DNA from: Flavobacterium enshiense DK69 | GTDB taxonomy: Bacteria; Bacteroidota; Bacteroidia; Flavobacteriales; Flavobacteriaceae | NCBI RefSeq assembly: GCF_000498495.1 | Contig: NZ_AVCS01000011.1 | Coordinates: 1 to 64,000 of the forward strand | Reading direction: 5' to 3' | DNA length: 64,000 nt | In this document: positions 18,970 through 27,776 of the stretch, piece after piece | Position numbering within the stretch: the first letter of the stretch is position 1 | Layout of the letters: each line of letters starts with the position of its first letter | Notes under the pieces: model-generated | What the model was told of the DNA's origin: nothing | Seen by the model: the letters and a program-made list of their open reading frames with translations, nothing else | The model's database searches: none | Program-made: the position numbers and the translations under genes

Positions 18970-19254
18970 TTAGATTTTTATTCCAGGCGGAAGTAATTCT
19001 TTGTAAACCGGATTTTTTCTAAAAAAAGCGGCCACCTTCGGATGAATGGGGACTACTTTCCATTTTTTTTCTTCTGCGACCAATAGAATCTGTTTTAAAA
19101 AATCAGACATGGTTTCCGACCCGTCAAATTGCTCTGGGATATTCACCTTGGATAAAAAAATCTTTTTCTCCTGAAATGAATATTCAATCGTGAGTAGCTG
19201 ACCATCAACAGTCGTTTCAAACTGCCTCGAAAATTCATTGTTTTTAATAACCAT
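18970..19254 (-). CDS. GNAT-like N-acetyltransferase, YjdJ/COG2388 type
   Basis: A 94-residue minimal GNAT protein. The C-terminal part has the expected KVVPIHPKVAAFFRKNP segment, where the usual acetyl-CoA loop precedes a helix, and the N-terminus begins with the paired strands FETTVDGQLLTIEYSF. Members of COG2388 are predicted acetyltransferases with unknown substrates. It is monocistronic, flanked by its own terminator. Confidence 0.8.
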   Translation of the reverse strand: MVIKNNEFSRQFETTVDGQLLTIEYSFQEKKIFLSKVNIPEQFDGSETMSDFLKQILLVAEEKKWKVVPIHPKVAAFFRKNPVYKELLPPGIKI

Positions 19255-19464
19255 TTGAGGGATTTTGTTGTTGAATAATTACTCTGCAAAGTTACTCATT
19301 TGATAATCAATATCAAACTGTTTGCTGAGGTATTGGGAAAACATAGGTAGGGTTTACTGTTGTAGATAAAATTTTAAGTTTTTTGATATCTCAAATAATT
19401 GAGAAAAAGTACTATTTTTATGAAAATTTCAAGTTTGTTTTAAGCTGAATTCAAATACCAGTCA

Positions 19465-20121
19465 ATGAGTAGAATACCTGTTTATTTTATGCCGGGTTTG
19501 GCAGCGAGTCCGAAAATTTTCGAAAGAATAAAATTGCCTGAAGATCAATTTGAGGTTCATCTGCTGGAATGGTTTTTGCCGGAGAAAAAAGAGACACTGA
19601 CAGGTTATGCAAAAAGGATGGCAGAAAAAATTAAGCATGATGATGCGGTTTTGATTGGCGTGTCCTTTGGAGGGATTTTAGTTGAGGAAATTGCTAAGAT
19701 TAAACCTGTCCGTAAAACCATTATTATCTCGAGTGTAAAGAGCATGAAAGAGTTTCCGAGAAGAATGAAGTTTGTCAGGAATACTAAAATGTATAAACTC
19801 ATTCCTAAAAGGCTGTTTTCTAAAGTGGAATATTTGTTGAAATACAGCAAGAGCCCGAGAATGAAAGAGCGTTTGGAGTTGTATCGGACTTATCTTTCGG
19901 TAAACGATGTGAAATACCTGACATGGGCGATTGAAAACGTATTGATGTGGGGCAGGACTGAGGTCGACGAAAAAGTTGTTCATATTCATGGGGATAAGGA
20001 CGATGTGTTTCCGATTAAGAACATTAAAAATTGTATAGTGGTAAAAGGAGGGACTCATGCTATGATTCTGTTTAAACACAAATGGATGAATGAAAATCTC
20101 CCAAGAATAATAACCGAATAA
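19465..20121 (+). CDS. Alpha/beta hydrolase
   Basis: A 218-residue serine hydrolase. The oxyanion region is MPGLAASPKIF near residue 10, the nucleophile elbow is GVSFGG with the serine near residue 70, and late catalytic residues are likely in HGDKDDVFPI (Asp) and KGGTHAMI (His). No signal peptide is present, so it is cytoplasmic, and the substrate is unknown. It heads a three-gene operon with a lytic transglycosylase gene 9 bases downstream. A CTCAA-ATAA-TTGAG hairpin lies upstream at 19390-19403. Confidence 0.88.
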   Translation: MSRIPVYFMPGLAASPKIFERIKLPEDQFEVHLLEWFLPEKKETLTGYAKRMAEKIKHDDAVLIGVSFGGILVEEIAKIKPVRKTIIISSVKSMKEFPRRMKFVRNTKMYKLIPKRLFSKVEYLLKYSKSPRMKERLELYRTYLSVNDVKYLTWAIENVLMWGRTEVDEKVVHIHGDKDDVFPIKNIKNCIVVKGGTHAMILFKHKWMNENLPRIITE

Positions 20122-20130
20122 AAAAGGAAT

Positions 20131-21024
20131 ATGAAGATGATCAAAAGAGTCGCGGCAGTTGCGGCAGTAGTAATTGTGAGCGGTGTTTTTATTTATGCTG
20201 CATCAACTACACAAGCAAAAGGGAGAGTGTATGAATTTACACAGATTCCTACGGATATTGATTTTTCGGGAGAAAAGGTTCCGTTGAACATTTCGGATGT
20301 GAGTGAACGTTTTGATCGCGAATTGACCGTAAATGTGAATCTTCACGCTACGACCGAACTGGTTATCAAAAGAGCTAACCGAGTTTTTCCGGTAATTGAG
20401 CCTATTTTGAAAAGATACGGTGTACCGGACGATTTTAAATATTTGGCCGTGATTGAAAGTGGCTTGGTTAATGTTACTTCACCATCTGGCGCAAAAGGTG
20501 TTTGGCAGTTTATGCCTGAAACGGCTAAGCAAATGGGGATGGAAGTGAATGATATAGTGGATGAACGCTATCATTTGGAAAAATCGACTGAATTGGCTTG
20601 TCAGTATCTGGTGAAAGCCAAAGCTAAATTTGGAAACTGGACCATGGCGGCAGCTTCTTATAATGGGGGTGTGAATGGAATGGATCGTTTCATGGTAGCG
20701 CAAAAAGTGACTGATTATTATGATTTGCTGGTGAATGAAGAAACATCCCGTTATGTTTTCAGGATTTTGGCGTTGAAAGAAATTATGCAGAATCAGAAGA
20801 AATACGGTTACGAGTTGCCTTCTGAAATTCTTTACAAGCCAATCCCGACCAAAAAGATTGAAGTTTCTGAGAATATTCCTGATTTGGCTTCTTTTGCTAT
20901 CGAACAGGGTATTAATTACAAAATTTTAAAGATTCATAATCCTTGGTTGCGCGATAAATCTCTTGTGGTGCAGCCCGGAAAGGTCTATACCGTTGAAATT
21001 CCGTTGGAAGGATATACAAGGTAA
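20131..21024 (+). CDS. Lytic transglycosylase
   Basis: A 297-residue exported protein with an N-terminal signal/anchor helix (AAVAAVVIVSGVFIYAAS). The SLT domain (about residues 85-220) contains the catalytic glutamate in AVIESGLVN, then SPSGAKGVWQFMPETAKQMG and AAASYNGG, all standard for family 1 lytic transglycosylases that cleave peptidoglycan with 1,6-anhydro ring formation. The C-terminal 60 residues (FAIEQGINYKILKIHNPWL) resemble a LysM-like tail. It is 9 bases after the hydrolase and 2 bases before the TSUP gene. Confidence 0.92.
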   Translation: MKMIKRVAAVAAVVIVSGVFIYAASTTQAKGRVYEFTQIPTDIDFSGEKVPLNISDVSERFDRELTVNVNLHATTELVIKRANRVFPVIEPILKRYGVPDDFKYLAVIESGLVNVTSPSGAKGVWQFMPETAKQMGMEVNDIVDERYHLEKSTELACQYLVKAKAKFGNWTMAAASYNGGVNGMDRFMVAQKVTDYYDLLVNEETSRYVFRILALKEIMQNQKKYGYELPSEILYKPIPTKKIEVSENIPDLASFAIEQGINYKILKIHNPWLRDKSLVVQPGKVYTVEIPLEGYTR

Positions 21025-21026
21025 AA

Positions 21027-21401
21027 ATGAGAACCATGACATTAGCTACAGTTATTGCTTTGATTTTTATTGGCTTACTGGCCGGTATGTTAAGCGGGTT
21101 GGTCGGTATTGGAGGCGGAATAATAATGGTTCCGCTTTTATTGTTGTTGGGATTTTCTCAACATTCGGCCCAGGGAACCAGTTTGGCTGTTTTGTTGCTT
21201 CCGGTGACGGCTTCGGCAGTTTACAATTATTATAAAGAAGGCTATCTCGACTGGAGATATGCTGTCCTGATAGCGGTCTTCTTTGTGGTTGGAGGTTATT
21301 TCGGAAGTAAACTGGCGGTTACAATTGATGCTAAGATGCTTAAAAAAATTTTCGGAGTAGTGTTGTTGATTGTTGCCGGTAAAATGATTTTAGGTAAATA
21401 G
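21027..21401 (+). CDS. Half-length TSUP family permease (TauE/SafE-like)
   Basis: A 124-residue membrane protein with about four helices. It holds one copy of the TSUP repeat, recognisable by GLLAGMLSGLVGIGGGIIMVP with the glycine-rich turn. Full-length family members carry two such repeats in about 250 residues and move sulphite, sulphonates or other anions. A half-size protein would have to dimerise. There is no sign of a frameshift at either end: the gene begins 2 bases after the transglycosylase stop and ends cleanly. Confidence 0.85.
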   Translation: MRTMTLATVIALIFIGLLAGMLSGLVGIGGGIIMVPLLLLLGFSQHSAQGTSLAVLLLPVTASAVYNYYKEGYLDWRYAVLIAVFFVVGGYFGSKLAVTIDAKMLKKIFGVVLLIVAGKMILGK

Positions 21402-22106
21402 TTATTTTGAAATCCCGTTTCCGTCCTTAATGTTGGCTTCGTTTATGAGTAAAGGACTGACGGCATCATGAAAGCGATTGTAGTTGAGGTCGAAGGATTC
21501 TTCGTAAGGTATTTTGGTTCCTGAATTAATCCCGCCCCTGCGAATGTCAATTAGATTCATCCCTTCGTCAATTAAAAAGGTGGTTGGGATGCCTAAGGTA
21601 TGTTTTAAAGTTGATACAAGATAATCGTCTCTGTTGTATGTTTCATGGGCGTAGCAAACCTCAATTGAACTTTCAAACTTCGATGCTATTTTTTTTATTT
21701 CCTCTTTTCTGTTCCAGAAAACGACTACGATCTGGATGTTTTTTCTGTATTTTTTTGCCAGTTTGTTTAGTGCTTCAATTTCTCCGTTTGCCGTAAGGCA
21801 CCAAGTAGAATAGGTGAGAAGGTAAACAGGTTTTTTTACTTTGTTGAGAAAAAGTCTTTTTTTGTTGATACGCTGAAAGCTGAAATTATCAAAAGTTGTT
21901 CCGATGAGATAATTGTGAACGAGCGAATCGAGGAGTGTTTTCCCTAGTTCGTTTTCGCCTTTTTCGAATGCCGCATTAGCTTCTTTGATGTAAGGTTTTA
22001 TGTTTTTGTGGATGTTGTAAGAAAGCAATTCATGTGCGCTGTCTTGTGCGGTAACTGTATAAGACAGAAGGTAAAAGGCTATAATTTTAAAGTAAAATTT
22101 CAGCAT
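21402..22106 (-). CDS. Exported thioredoxin-fold protein with a single active-site cysteine
   Basis: A 234-residue protein with a signal peptide (MLKFYFKIIAFYLLSYTVTA-Q). Its C-terminal half is thioredoxin/TlpA-like: PVYLLTYSTWC near residue 95, then a helix, VVFW, and the cis-proline segment LGIPTTFLID. The CxxC of true TlpA proteins is CLTA here, so the resolving cysteine is missing and disulphide exchange would need another partner. It ends exactly at the base after the TSUP stop, so the two genes converge without spacer. Confidence 0.78.
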   Translation of the reverse strand: MLKFYFKIIAFYLLSYTVTAQDSAHELLSYNIHKNIKPYIKEANAAFEKGENELGKTLLDSLVHNYLIGTTFDNFSFQRINKKRLFLNKVKKPVYLLTYSTWCLTANGEIEALNKLAKKYRKNIQIVVVFWNRKEEIKKIASKFESSIEVCYAHETYNRDDYLVSTLKHTLGIPTTFLIDEGMNLIDIRRGGINSGTKIPYEESFDLNYNRFHDAVSPLLINEANIKDGNGISK

Positions 22107-22206
22107 CTTTATCGTTTTGAATCGATAAAATTACGCTTAATATCGCTGAATCACTTGCTTTACCGATGAGCAACATAAATAGTCGTCAGGATACATTTTG
22201 AAATAA

Positions 22207-22232
22207 AAAAAGCGCTAAAAAAAGCGCTTTAA
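22207..22232 (-). terminator. Intrinsic terminator after the TPR-like gene
   Basis: AAAGCGCT (22209-22216) pairs with AGCGCTTT (22223-22230) across an A6 loop; the preceding A run reads as T on the minus strand. Confidence 0.75.
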
Positions 22233-22250
22233 ATACTGTAAATCAAATAG

Positions 22251-22766
22251 TTATATTTTCTTCATCTGCTCTTTCATCATTTTGATCTGATCTTTAAGCA
22301 TGTTTTGTTTATCCAGTTTTTTTGCTTCATTTAATAAGTTGGTAGCTTCCACTTTTCTTCTGCGGGTCATGGCGATTCCGGCTAATTGTAATTTAGCTAA
22401 AGCCAAATCCTGATCCATGTTCAAGCCTAATTCGATAGCTTTTTTGAAATATTTTTCGGCAGCCGACAAATTGGTTTGAGATACCATGATTCCATTAAGG
22501 TAGTTAAAATAGCCTTGTTGTTTTCTAACTAGAGCCGTTTCCGGGTTTTTAATATAGGCAAGCCATTTGCCTGCACCTTCCAGGTTTTGTTTTCTCAACT
22601 GAAGGAAAGCCAGTAAGATAAATTCATTTTTGAAATAAAGTAAAATAAAGATTGAAGAGAAAAGAATCAGGAAAATACCGTTTCCAATATTGTCTTCGGT
22701 AAATTGCCAAATTCCTAATGCGATAACCAATCCGGCTAAAATCAATTTAATATTTCTGTGAAACAT
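22251..22766 (-). CDS. Membrane protein with TPR-like repeats
   Basis: A 171-residue protein with two N-terminal membrane helices (IKLILAGLVIALGIWQF and GIFLILFSSIFILLYF) followed by a helical soluble domain. Segments such as YLNGIMVSQTNLSAAEKYFKKAIELGL look like tetratricopeptide repeats, so a protein-protein contact role is likely. It is divergent from rpmH; a -7-like TACATTTG lies on the minus strand at 22789-22796. I do not know a specific function. Confidence 0.75.
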   Translation of the reverse strand: MFHRNIKLILAGLVIALGIWQFTEDNIGNGIFLILFSSIFILLYFKNEFILLAFLQLRKQNLEGAGKWLAYIKNPETALVRKQQGYFNYLNGIMVSQTNLSAAEKYFKKAIELGLNMDQDLALAKLQLAGIAMTRRRKVEATNLLNEAKKLDKQNMLKDQIKMMKEQMKKI

Positions 22767-22918
22767 AGCGGTTTTATTTTTAAGTTTGCAAATGTAATAA
22801 ATAGAAAGGGCAACTGAAAAAAAGTTTTTTCAAAGTAATGAAAATCCTTAAATTTGCATTTCTAAATGATTAAAAAACAACAAGCTGACAGGGAATGAAA
22901 AAAAATATTTCAAACCTC

Positions 22919-22948
22919 TTGTTAGAAATAAAAGTCTTTGTATATTTG
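22919..22948 (+). promoter_or_regulatory. Promoter of rpmH
   Basis: TTG (22919-22921), a 19-base spacer and TATATTTG (22941-22948) match the Bacteroidetes promoter consensus. The leader of about 65 bases begins with a small CTCG/CGAG hairpin (22951-22967). Confidence 0.8.
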
Positions 22949-23018
22949 CACTCGGTTTTGAAGCGAGGTTAATTTCAAAGCTGAACATATTTAAAACACG
23001 ATTTAAAGATAAAAAGCA

Positions 23019-23180
23019 ATGAGTAAGAGAACGTTCCAACCTTCAAAAAGAAAAAGAAGAAACAAACACGGTTTCATGGACAGAATGGCTTCTGCTAACG
23101 GAAGAAAAGTTTTAGCACGCAGAAGAGCTAAAGGAAGACATAAGTTAACGGTTTCATCTGAGCCAAGACACAAAAAATAA
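23019..23180 (+). CDS. rpmH: 50S ribosomal protein L34
   Basis: A 53-residue, strongly basic ribosomal protein. It starts [19 protein letters not shown] and continues with [19 protein letters not shown], the invariant L34 core, and ends PRHKK. It has its own promoter and terminator. Unlike many bacteria, rnpA and dnaA are not adjacent, so it is not at a classical origin locus. Confidence 0.97.
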
Positions 23181-23203
23181 TGATTTTTTAAATCATGACA
23201 TAG

Positions 23204-23234
23204 AGCGTTACTTTTTATCGGTAACGCTTTTTTT
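23204..23234 (+). terminator. Intrinsic terminator after rpmH
   Basis: AGCGTTAC (23204-23211) and GTAACGCT (23221-23228) form an 8-bp stem with a 9-base loop, then six more T. Confidence 0.9.
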
Positions 23235-23294
23235 GTACCTTAGAGATAATAAAGACACAGTTTTTGTGTCTCAATAACTACAACAACACACACA

Positions 23295-26147
23295 ATGCCT
23301 AAAGACACTTCAATCAAATCGGTTTTAATTATTGGTTCAGGACCTATCGTAATCGGACAAGCCTGTGAGTTTGACTACTCAGGATCGCAATCTGCACGTT
23401 CTTTAAGAGAAGAGGGAATCGAAGTAATTTTGATTAATTCGAATCCGGCAACTATCATGACCGACCCATCCATGGCCGATCATATCTATTTAAAACCGCT
23501 TACCACAAAATCAATCATCGAAATCTTAAAAGCGCATCCGCAAATTGATGCCGTTTTGCCAACAATGGGTGGGCAAACCGCTTTGAATTTATGTTTGGAA
23601 GCTGATGAAAAAGGTATCTGGACGGATTTCGGAGTGCGATTGATCGGAGTTGATGTAAATGCCATCAATATCACGGAAGACAGAGAGCAGTTCAAACAAT
23701 TATTAGAAAAAATCGAAATCCCGGTTGCGCCTGCAAAAACAGCAAATTCATTCCTTAAAGGGAAAGAAATTGCTCAGGAGTTTGGTTTCCCACTTGTAAT
23801 TCGTCCTTCGTTTACGTTGGGAGGAACAGGTGCTGCTTTTGTACACAAAAAAGAAGATTTCGACGATTTGTTAACGCGTGGTTTGGAAGCTTCTCCAATC
23901 CATGAAGTATTGATTGACAAAGCGCTTTTAGGCTGGAAAGAATACGAATTAGAATTATTACGCGATAAGAACGATAATGTTGTAATTATCTGTACTATCG
24001 AAAATATGGATCCGATGGGAATCCACACCGGAGACAGTATTACCGTAGCTCCTGCTATGACGCTTTCGGACAGAACGTTCCAGAGAATGCGTGATATGGC
24101 AATTTTGATGATGAGAAGTATCGGAAACTTTGCCGGAGGTTGTAACGTACAGTTTGCTGTTTCACCGGATGAAAAAGAAGACATTGTTGCGATTGAAATC
24201 AATCCGCGTGTATCGCGTTCGTCTGCATTGGCATCAAAAGCGACAGGATATCCAATCGCTAAAATCGCTACAAAATTAGCTTTAGGTTATTCGCTTGATG
24301 AATTACAAAACCAGATTACAAAATCAACTTCGGCTTTATTCGAACCAACTTTGGATTACGTTATCGTGAAAATCCCACGCTGGAACTTCGATAAATTTGA
24401 AGGAGCCGACAGAACATTAGGTCTTCAGATGAAATCGGTTGGTGAAGTAATGGGAATCGGACGTTCGTTCCAGGAAGCTTTGCATAAAGCAACCCAGTCG
24501 TTGGAAATCAAACGTAACGGTTTGGGAGCTGACGGAAAAGGTTACACGAATTTCGACCAGATCATCGACAAATTAACGCATGCCAGCTGGGATCGTGTAT
24601 TTGTAATTTATGACGCGATTGCTATGGGAATTCCGTTAAGCAGAATTCACGAAATCACTAAAATTGACATGTGGTTCCTGAAACAATATGAAGAATTGTA
24701 CATATTGGAGAAGGAAGTTTCAAAATACAAAATAGATACGTTACCAAAAGAATTGCTTTTGGAAGCGAAACAAAAAGGGTTTGCTGACCGTCAGATTGCT
24801 CACATGATGAACTGTCTGGAAAGCCAGGTGTACAATCTGCGCGAGCAAATGGGTGTGAACCGTGTTTATAAATTGGTTGATACTTGTGCGGCTGAGTTTA
24901 AAGCGCAAACACCTTACTACTACTCGACGTTTGAAGCGGAAATTGAAAAAGCCGACGGAACACGTTATGTAGACAATGAAAGTATAGTAACAGATAAGAA
25001 AAAAGTAATCGTTTTAGGTTCTGGTCCAAACCGAATCGGACAGGGAATCGAGTTTGATTATTCTTGCGTTCACGGAGTTTTGGCTGCGGCTGAATGCGGT
25101 TATGAAACAATCATGATCAACTGTAACCCTGAAACAGTTTCAACAGATTTCGATACAGCTGATAAATTGTATTTCGAACCGGTATTCTGGGAACACATCT
25201 ACGACATCATCCGTCACGAGAAACCGGAAGGAGTGATTGTTCAGTTAGGAGGTCAGACAGCGCTTAAATTGGCTGAAAAACTTTCTAAATACGGAATCAA
25301 GATTTTAGGAACAAGCTACGATGCGTTGGATTTAGCCGAAGACAGAGGGCGTTTCTCTGATTTGTTGACTGAACTGCACATTCCGTTCCCGAAATACGGA
25401 ATCGCGGAAAGTGCTGAAGAAGCTTCAATTTTAGCTGATAAGTTAGACTTCCCGTTATTGGTTCGTCCTTCATATGTATTGGGTGGACAGGGAATGAAAA
25501 TCGTAATCAACAAACAAGAACTTGAAGAACATGTAATCGATTTGTTGAAATCAATCCCAGGTAATAAATTATTGTTAGACCATTATTTGGATGGTGCAAT
25601 TGAAGCAGAAGCAGATGCAATCTGTGATGGCGAAAATGTATACATCATCGGAATCATGGAACATATCGAGCCTTGTGGGGTTCACTCCGGAGACAGTAAC
25701 GCGACTTTACCGCCATTCAACATCGGTGAATTTGTGATGCAACAGATTAAGGATCATACTAAAAAGATTGCCTTGGCACTGAAAACGGTTGGTCTGATCA
25801 ATATTCAGTTCGCGATTAAAGATGATATCGTTTACATCATCGAAGCGAATCCAAGAGCATCCCGTACAGTTCCTTTTATCGCGAAAGCTTACGGTGAGCC
25901 TTATGTAAATTACGCGACTAAAGTAATGTTGGGCCACAATAAAGTGACTGACTTCAACTTCAATCCGCAATTAAAAGGATTTGCTATCAAGCAGCCGGTA
26001 TTCTCTTTCAGTAAGTTCAAAAACGTGAACAAAGCTTTAGGTCCTGAAATGAAATCAACAGGAGAAAGTATCTTGTTTATTGATGACCTGAAAGACGATC
26101 AGTTCTATGAATTGTATTCAAGAAGAAAAATGTATTTGAGTAAATAA
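23295..26147 (+). CDS. carB: Carbamoyl-phosphate synthase large subunit, short form
   Basis: Large subunit that makes carbamoyl phosphate from bicarbonate, ATP and ammonia for pyrimidine and arginine synthesis. Two homologous ATP-grasp halves are visible, with paired motifs such as VLIIGSGPIVIGQACEFDYSG and VIVLGSGPNRIGQGIEFDYS, and VRPSFTLGG and VRPSYVLGG. The protein ends at residue 950, soon after the second half (KMYLSK), and thus lacks the C-terminal allosteric MGS domain of about 120 residues found in the E. coli enzyme of 1073. carA is not adjacent. A hairpin AGACACA/TGTGTCT (23253-23271) lies just upstream. Confidence 0.95.
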   Translation: MPKDTSIKSVLIIGSGPIVIGQACEFDYSGSQSARSLREEGIEVILINSNPATIMTDPSMADHIYLKPLTTKSIIEILKAHPQIDAVLPTMGGQTALNLCLEADEKGIWTDFGVRLIGVDVNAINITEDREQFKQLLEKIEIPVAPAKTANSFLKGKEIAQEFGFPLVIRPSFTLGGTGAAFVHKKEDFDDLLTRGLEASPIHEVLIDKALLGWKEYELELLRDKNDNVVIICTIENMDPMGIHTGDSITVAPAMTLSDRTFQRMRDMAILMMRSIGNFAGGCNVQFAVSPDEKEDIVAIEINPRVSRSSALASKATGYPIAKIATKLALGYSLDELQNQITKSTSALFEPTLDYVIVKIPRWNFDKFEGADRTLGLQMKSVGEVMGIGRSFQEALHKATQSLEIKRNGLGADGKGYTNFDQIIDKLTHASWDRVFVIYDAIAMGIPLSRIHEITKIDMWFLKQYEELYILEKEVSKYKIDTLPKELLLEAKQKGFADRQIAHMMNCLESQVYNLREQMGVNRVYKLVDTCAAEFKAQTPYYYSTFEAEIEKADGTRYVDNESIVTDKKKVIVLGSGPNRIGQGIEFDYSCVHGVLAAAECGYETIMINCNPETVSTDFDTADKLYFEPVFWEHIYDIIRHEKPEGVIVQLGGQTALKLAEKLSKYGIKILGTSYDALDLAEDRGRFSDLLTELHIPFPKYGIAESAEEASILADKLDFPLLVRPSYVLGGQGMKIVINKQELEEHVIDLLKSIPGNKLLLDHYLDGAIEAEADAICDGENVYIIGIMEHIEPCGVHSGDSNATLPPFNIGEFVMQQIKDHTKKIALALKTVGLINIQFAIKDDIVYIIEANPRASRTVPFIAKAYGEPYVNYATKVMLGHNKVTDFNFNPQLKGFAIKQPVFSFSKFKNVNKALGPEMKSTGESILFIDDLKDDQFYELYSRRKMYLSK

Positions 26148-26167
26148 AACTCAGATTCAGATAAAAG

Positions 26168-26193
26168 AAAATCCCTCGAAAGAGGGATTTTTT
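26168..26193 (+). terminator. Intrinsic terminator after carB
   Basis: AAAATCCCTC (26168-26177) and GAGGGATTTT (26182-26191) around a GAAA tetraloop, followed by T. Confidence 0.9.
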
Positions 26194-26212
26194 ATTTTAA
26201 AACATTGTTGAA

Positions 26213-26692
26213 TTATTCCTTTGCTTTGATGGGGATCCAGATTTCTTCTTCTGAATTCGGATCGGCATTTTTATATTTTTCTCCCAGAATTTCAAAATGC
26301 GGACGGTTGTCTAATCGGTATCCTGAATTAGGTAACCACTTGGTGAAAATATAGTCGAAGATTTTGGTGCTTGTACTTGATCCCTTGTATGTAAAAACAG
26401 CGTAGCATCCGCCTTGTAATTTAAAAGAGTCCATTTCATCCGGGACATTTTCAAAATCGCTTACTTCCATGGTTGCCCATTTTTCGAATTCGGTATTCGG
26501 ACTGAATTTTTTAAAATAATTTTCCGGATATACCTGAACTGAATAAAGATTGGTGCCAACCGCGTTCTCAATTTCCTTTCGCGTACTCATGAAACTTCTC
26601 CATAATTCGAAAGTTGTATTTTTTGCAAATGACATGTTTTTTCGCTTTCCGATCAGTTTTTTTGCGGATAATAGTTCTATTCTTGGTTTCAT
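26213..26692 (-). CDS. GyrI-like small-molecule-binding domain protein
   Basis: The start at 26692 (MKPRIELLSAKKLIG) gives 159 residues; the longer frame adds 16 residues of hydrophobic, non-family sequence. The protein matches the effector-binding GyrI-like domain: VYPENYFKKFSPNTEFEKWA, the central GGCYAVFTYKGS strand, and a C-terminal FEILGEKYKNADPNSEEEIWIPI. Such domains bind hydrophobic ligands or, as E. coli SbmC/GyrI, inhibit gyrase. It has no DNA-binding domain. Orientation is convergent with carB across the terminator. Confidence 0.85.
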   Translation of the reverse strand: MKPRIELLSAKKLIGKRKNMSFAKNTTFELWRSFMSTRKEIENAVGTNLYSVQVYPENYFKKFSPNTEFEKWATMEVSDFENVPDEMDSFKLQGGCYAVFTYKGSSTSTKIFDYIFTKWLPNSGYRLDNRPHFEILGEKYKNADPNSEEEIWIPIKAKE

Positions 26693-26779
26693 TGGTTTCG
26701 GTTTATAAATCAAAAATACCAAATAAAATATGTAAATCATCTGTCATAAATTTAATAGCTTTACTAAAAAGATATCGTC

Positions 26780-27739
26780 ATGGCCTTTTTGAAACGAATA
26801 AACGCAAGAGCGAAAACCGATGCCAATACCGGATTTGGAACAAATTCATCTAATTATGGAGGTCGTTTTATTACGAAGGATGGAGATGCCAACGTTAAAA
26901 AAGAAGGTATTGGATTGGTGGAAAGTATCAGCTGGTATCATACCATGTTGGTGGTTCCCCGTTGGAAATTTATGATGACTATCTTCTTTTTTTATTTATT
27001 GGTAAACCTTTTCTTCGCCAGCGTTTATTGTATTATTGGTGTTGGGCATCTCAACGGAATCACGGCAGATAATCCAATAGATAAATTTGGTCAGGCATTT
27101 TTCTTTAGTGCACAAACGTTTACTACTGTGGGGTATGGACACATTAGTCCGACAGGTTTCTGGGCCAGTTTTGTTGCTTCGGTGGAAGCGCTTTTTGGTT
27201 TGTTGAGTTTTGCCATTGCAACAGGTTTATTTTACGGAAGATTCAGTAAACCGAAAGCATTTATTCGTTTTTCGGATAATGCGCTCATTGCTCCCTATAA
27301 AGATATCAATGCATTGATGTTGCGGATGACTCCTTTTAAAAATACGAATCTTACTGAAGCGCAAGCACAATTGACTCTAGGAATGATTTTGGAAGAAGAA
27401 GGGAAAACGGTGAACAAGTTTTATTCGTTGGATCTGGAGTTGCAGCGAATCAATGCTTTGACGTTGAGTTGGACTTTGGTGCATCCTATTACGGAAGAAA
27501 GCCCGTTATACAATTTCACAAAAGAAGATTTTGAAAAAATTAATGGGGAAGTAGTGGTTTATGTAAGGGTTTTTGATGATATGTTTAGTACGTCTGTGGT
27601 TAAACGCACCTCATATACTTTTTCTGAGATTGTTCACGGCGCCAAATTTGTCCCAATGTATTCAAGGAGTGATGATGATACCCACACGCGACTTTTTATT
27701 GACAAATTGAATATGTTTGAGTCAGCGCCATTAAATTAA
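26780..27739 (+). CDS. Inward-rectifier potassium channel, KirBac type
   Basis: A 319-residue membrane channel. Two membrane helices (about residues 65-95 and 130-155) flank a pore helix and the potassium selectivity filter TVGYGH. The C-terminal 160 residues form the cytoplasmic immunoglobulin-like Kir domain (LMLRMTPFKNTNLTEAQAQ, WTLVHPITEESPL), which gates the pore. The start at 26780 is followed by a basic N-terminal slide-helix region, as in KirBac proteins. It is monocistronic. Confidence 0.93.
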   Translation: MAFLKRINARAKTDANTGFGTNSSNYGGRFITKDGDANVKKEGIGLVESISWYHTMLVVPRWKFMMTIFFFYLLVNLFFASVYCIIGVGHLNGITADNPIDKFGQAFFFSAQTFTTVGYGHISPTGFWASFVASVEALFGLLSFAIATGLFYGRFSKPKAFIRFSDNALIAPYKDINALMLRMTPFKNTNLTEAQAQLTLGMILEEEGKTVNKFYSLDLELQRINALTLSWTLVHPITEESPLYNFTKEDFEKINGEVVVYVRVFDDMFSTSVVKRTSYTFSEIVHGAKFVPMYSRSDDDTHTRLFIDKLNMFESAPLN

Positions 27740-27776
27740 AAAGCCTTCCGGATATTTTCCGAAAGGCTTCTTTTTT
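27739..27776. terminator. Bidirectional intrinsic terminator after the KirBac gene
   Basis: AAGCCTT-CCGG (27741-27751) pairs with CCG-A-AAGGCTT (27759-27769), one mismatch, with T on one side and A on the other; it separates two convergent genes. Confidence 0.8.

Noticed and set aside
23774..24202. 142-codon minus-strand frame inside carB
   Set aside because: Antisense shadow of a highly conserved gene, Ser/Ile-rich without motif.
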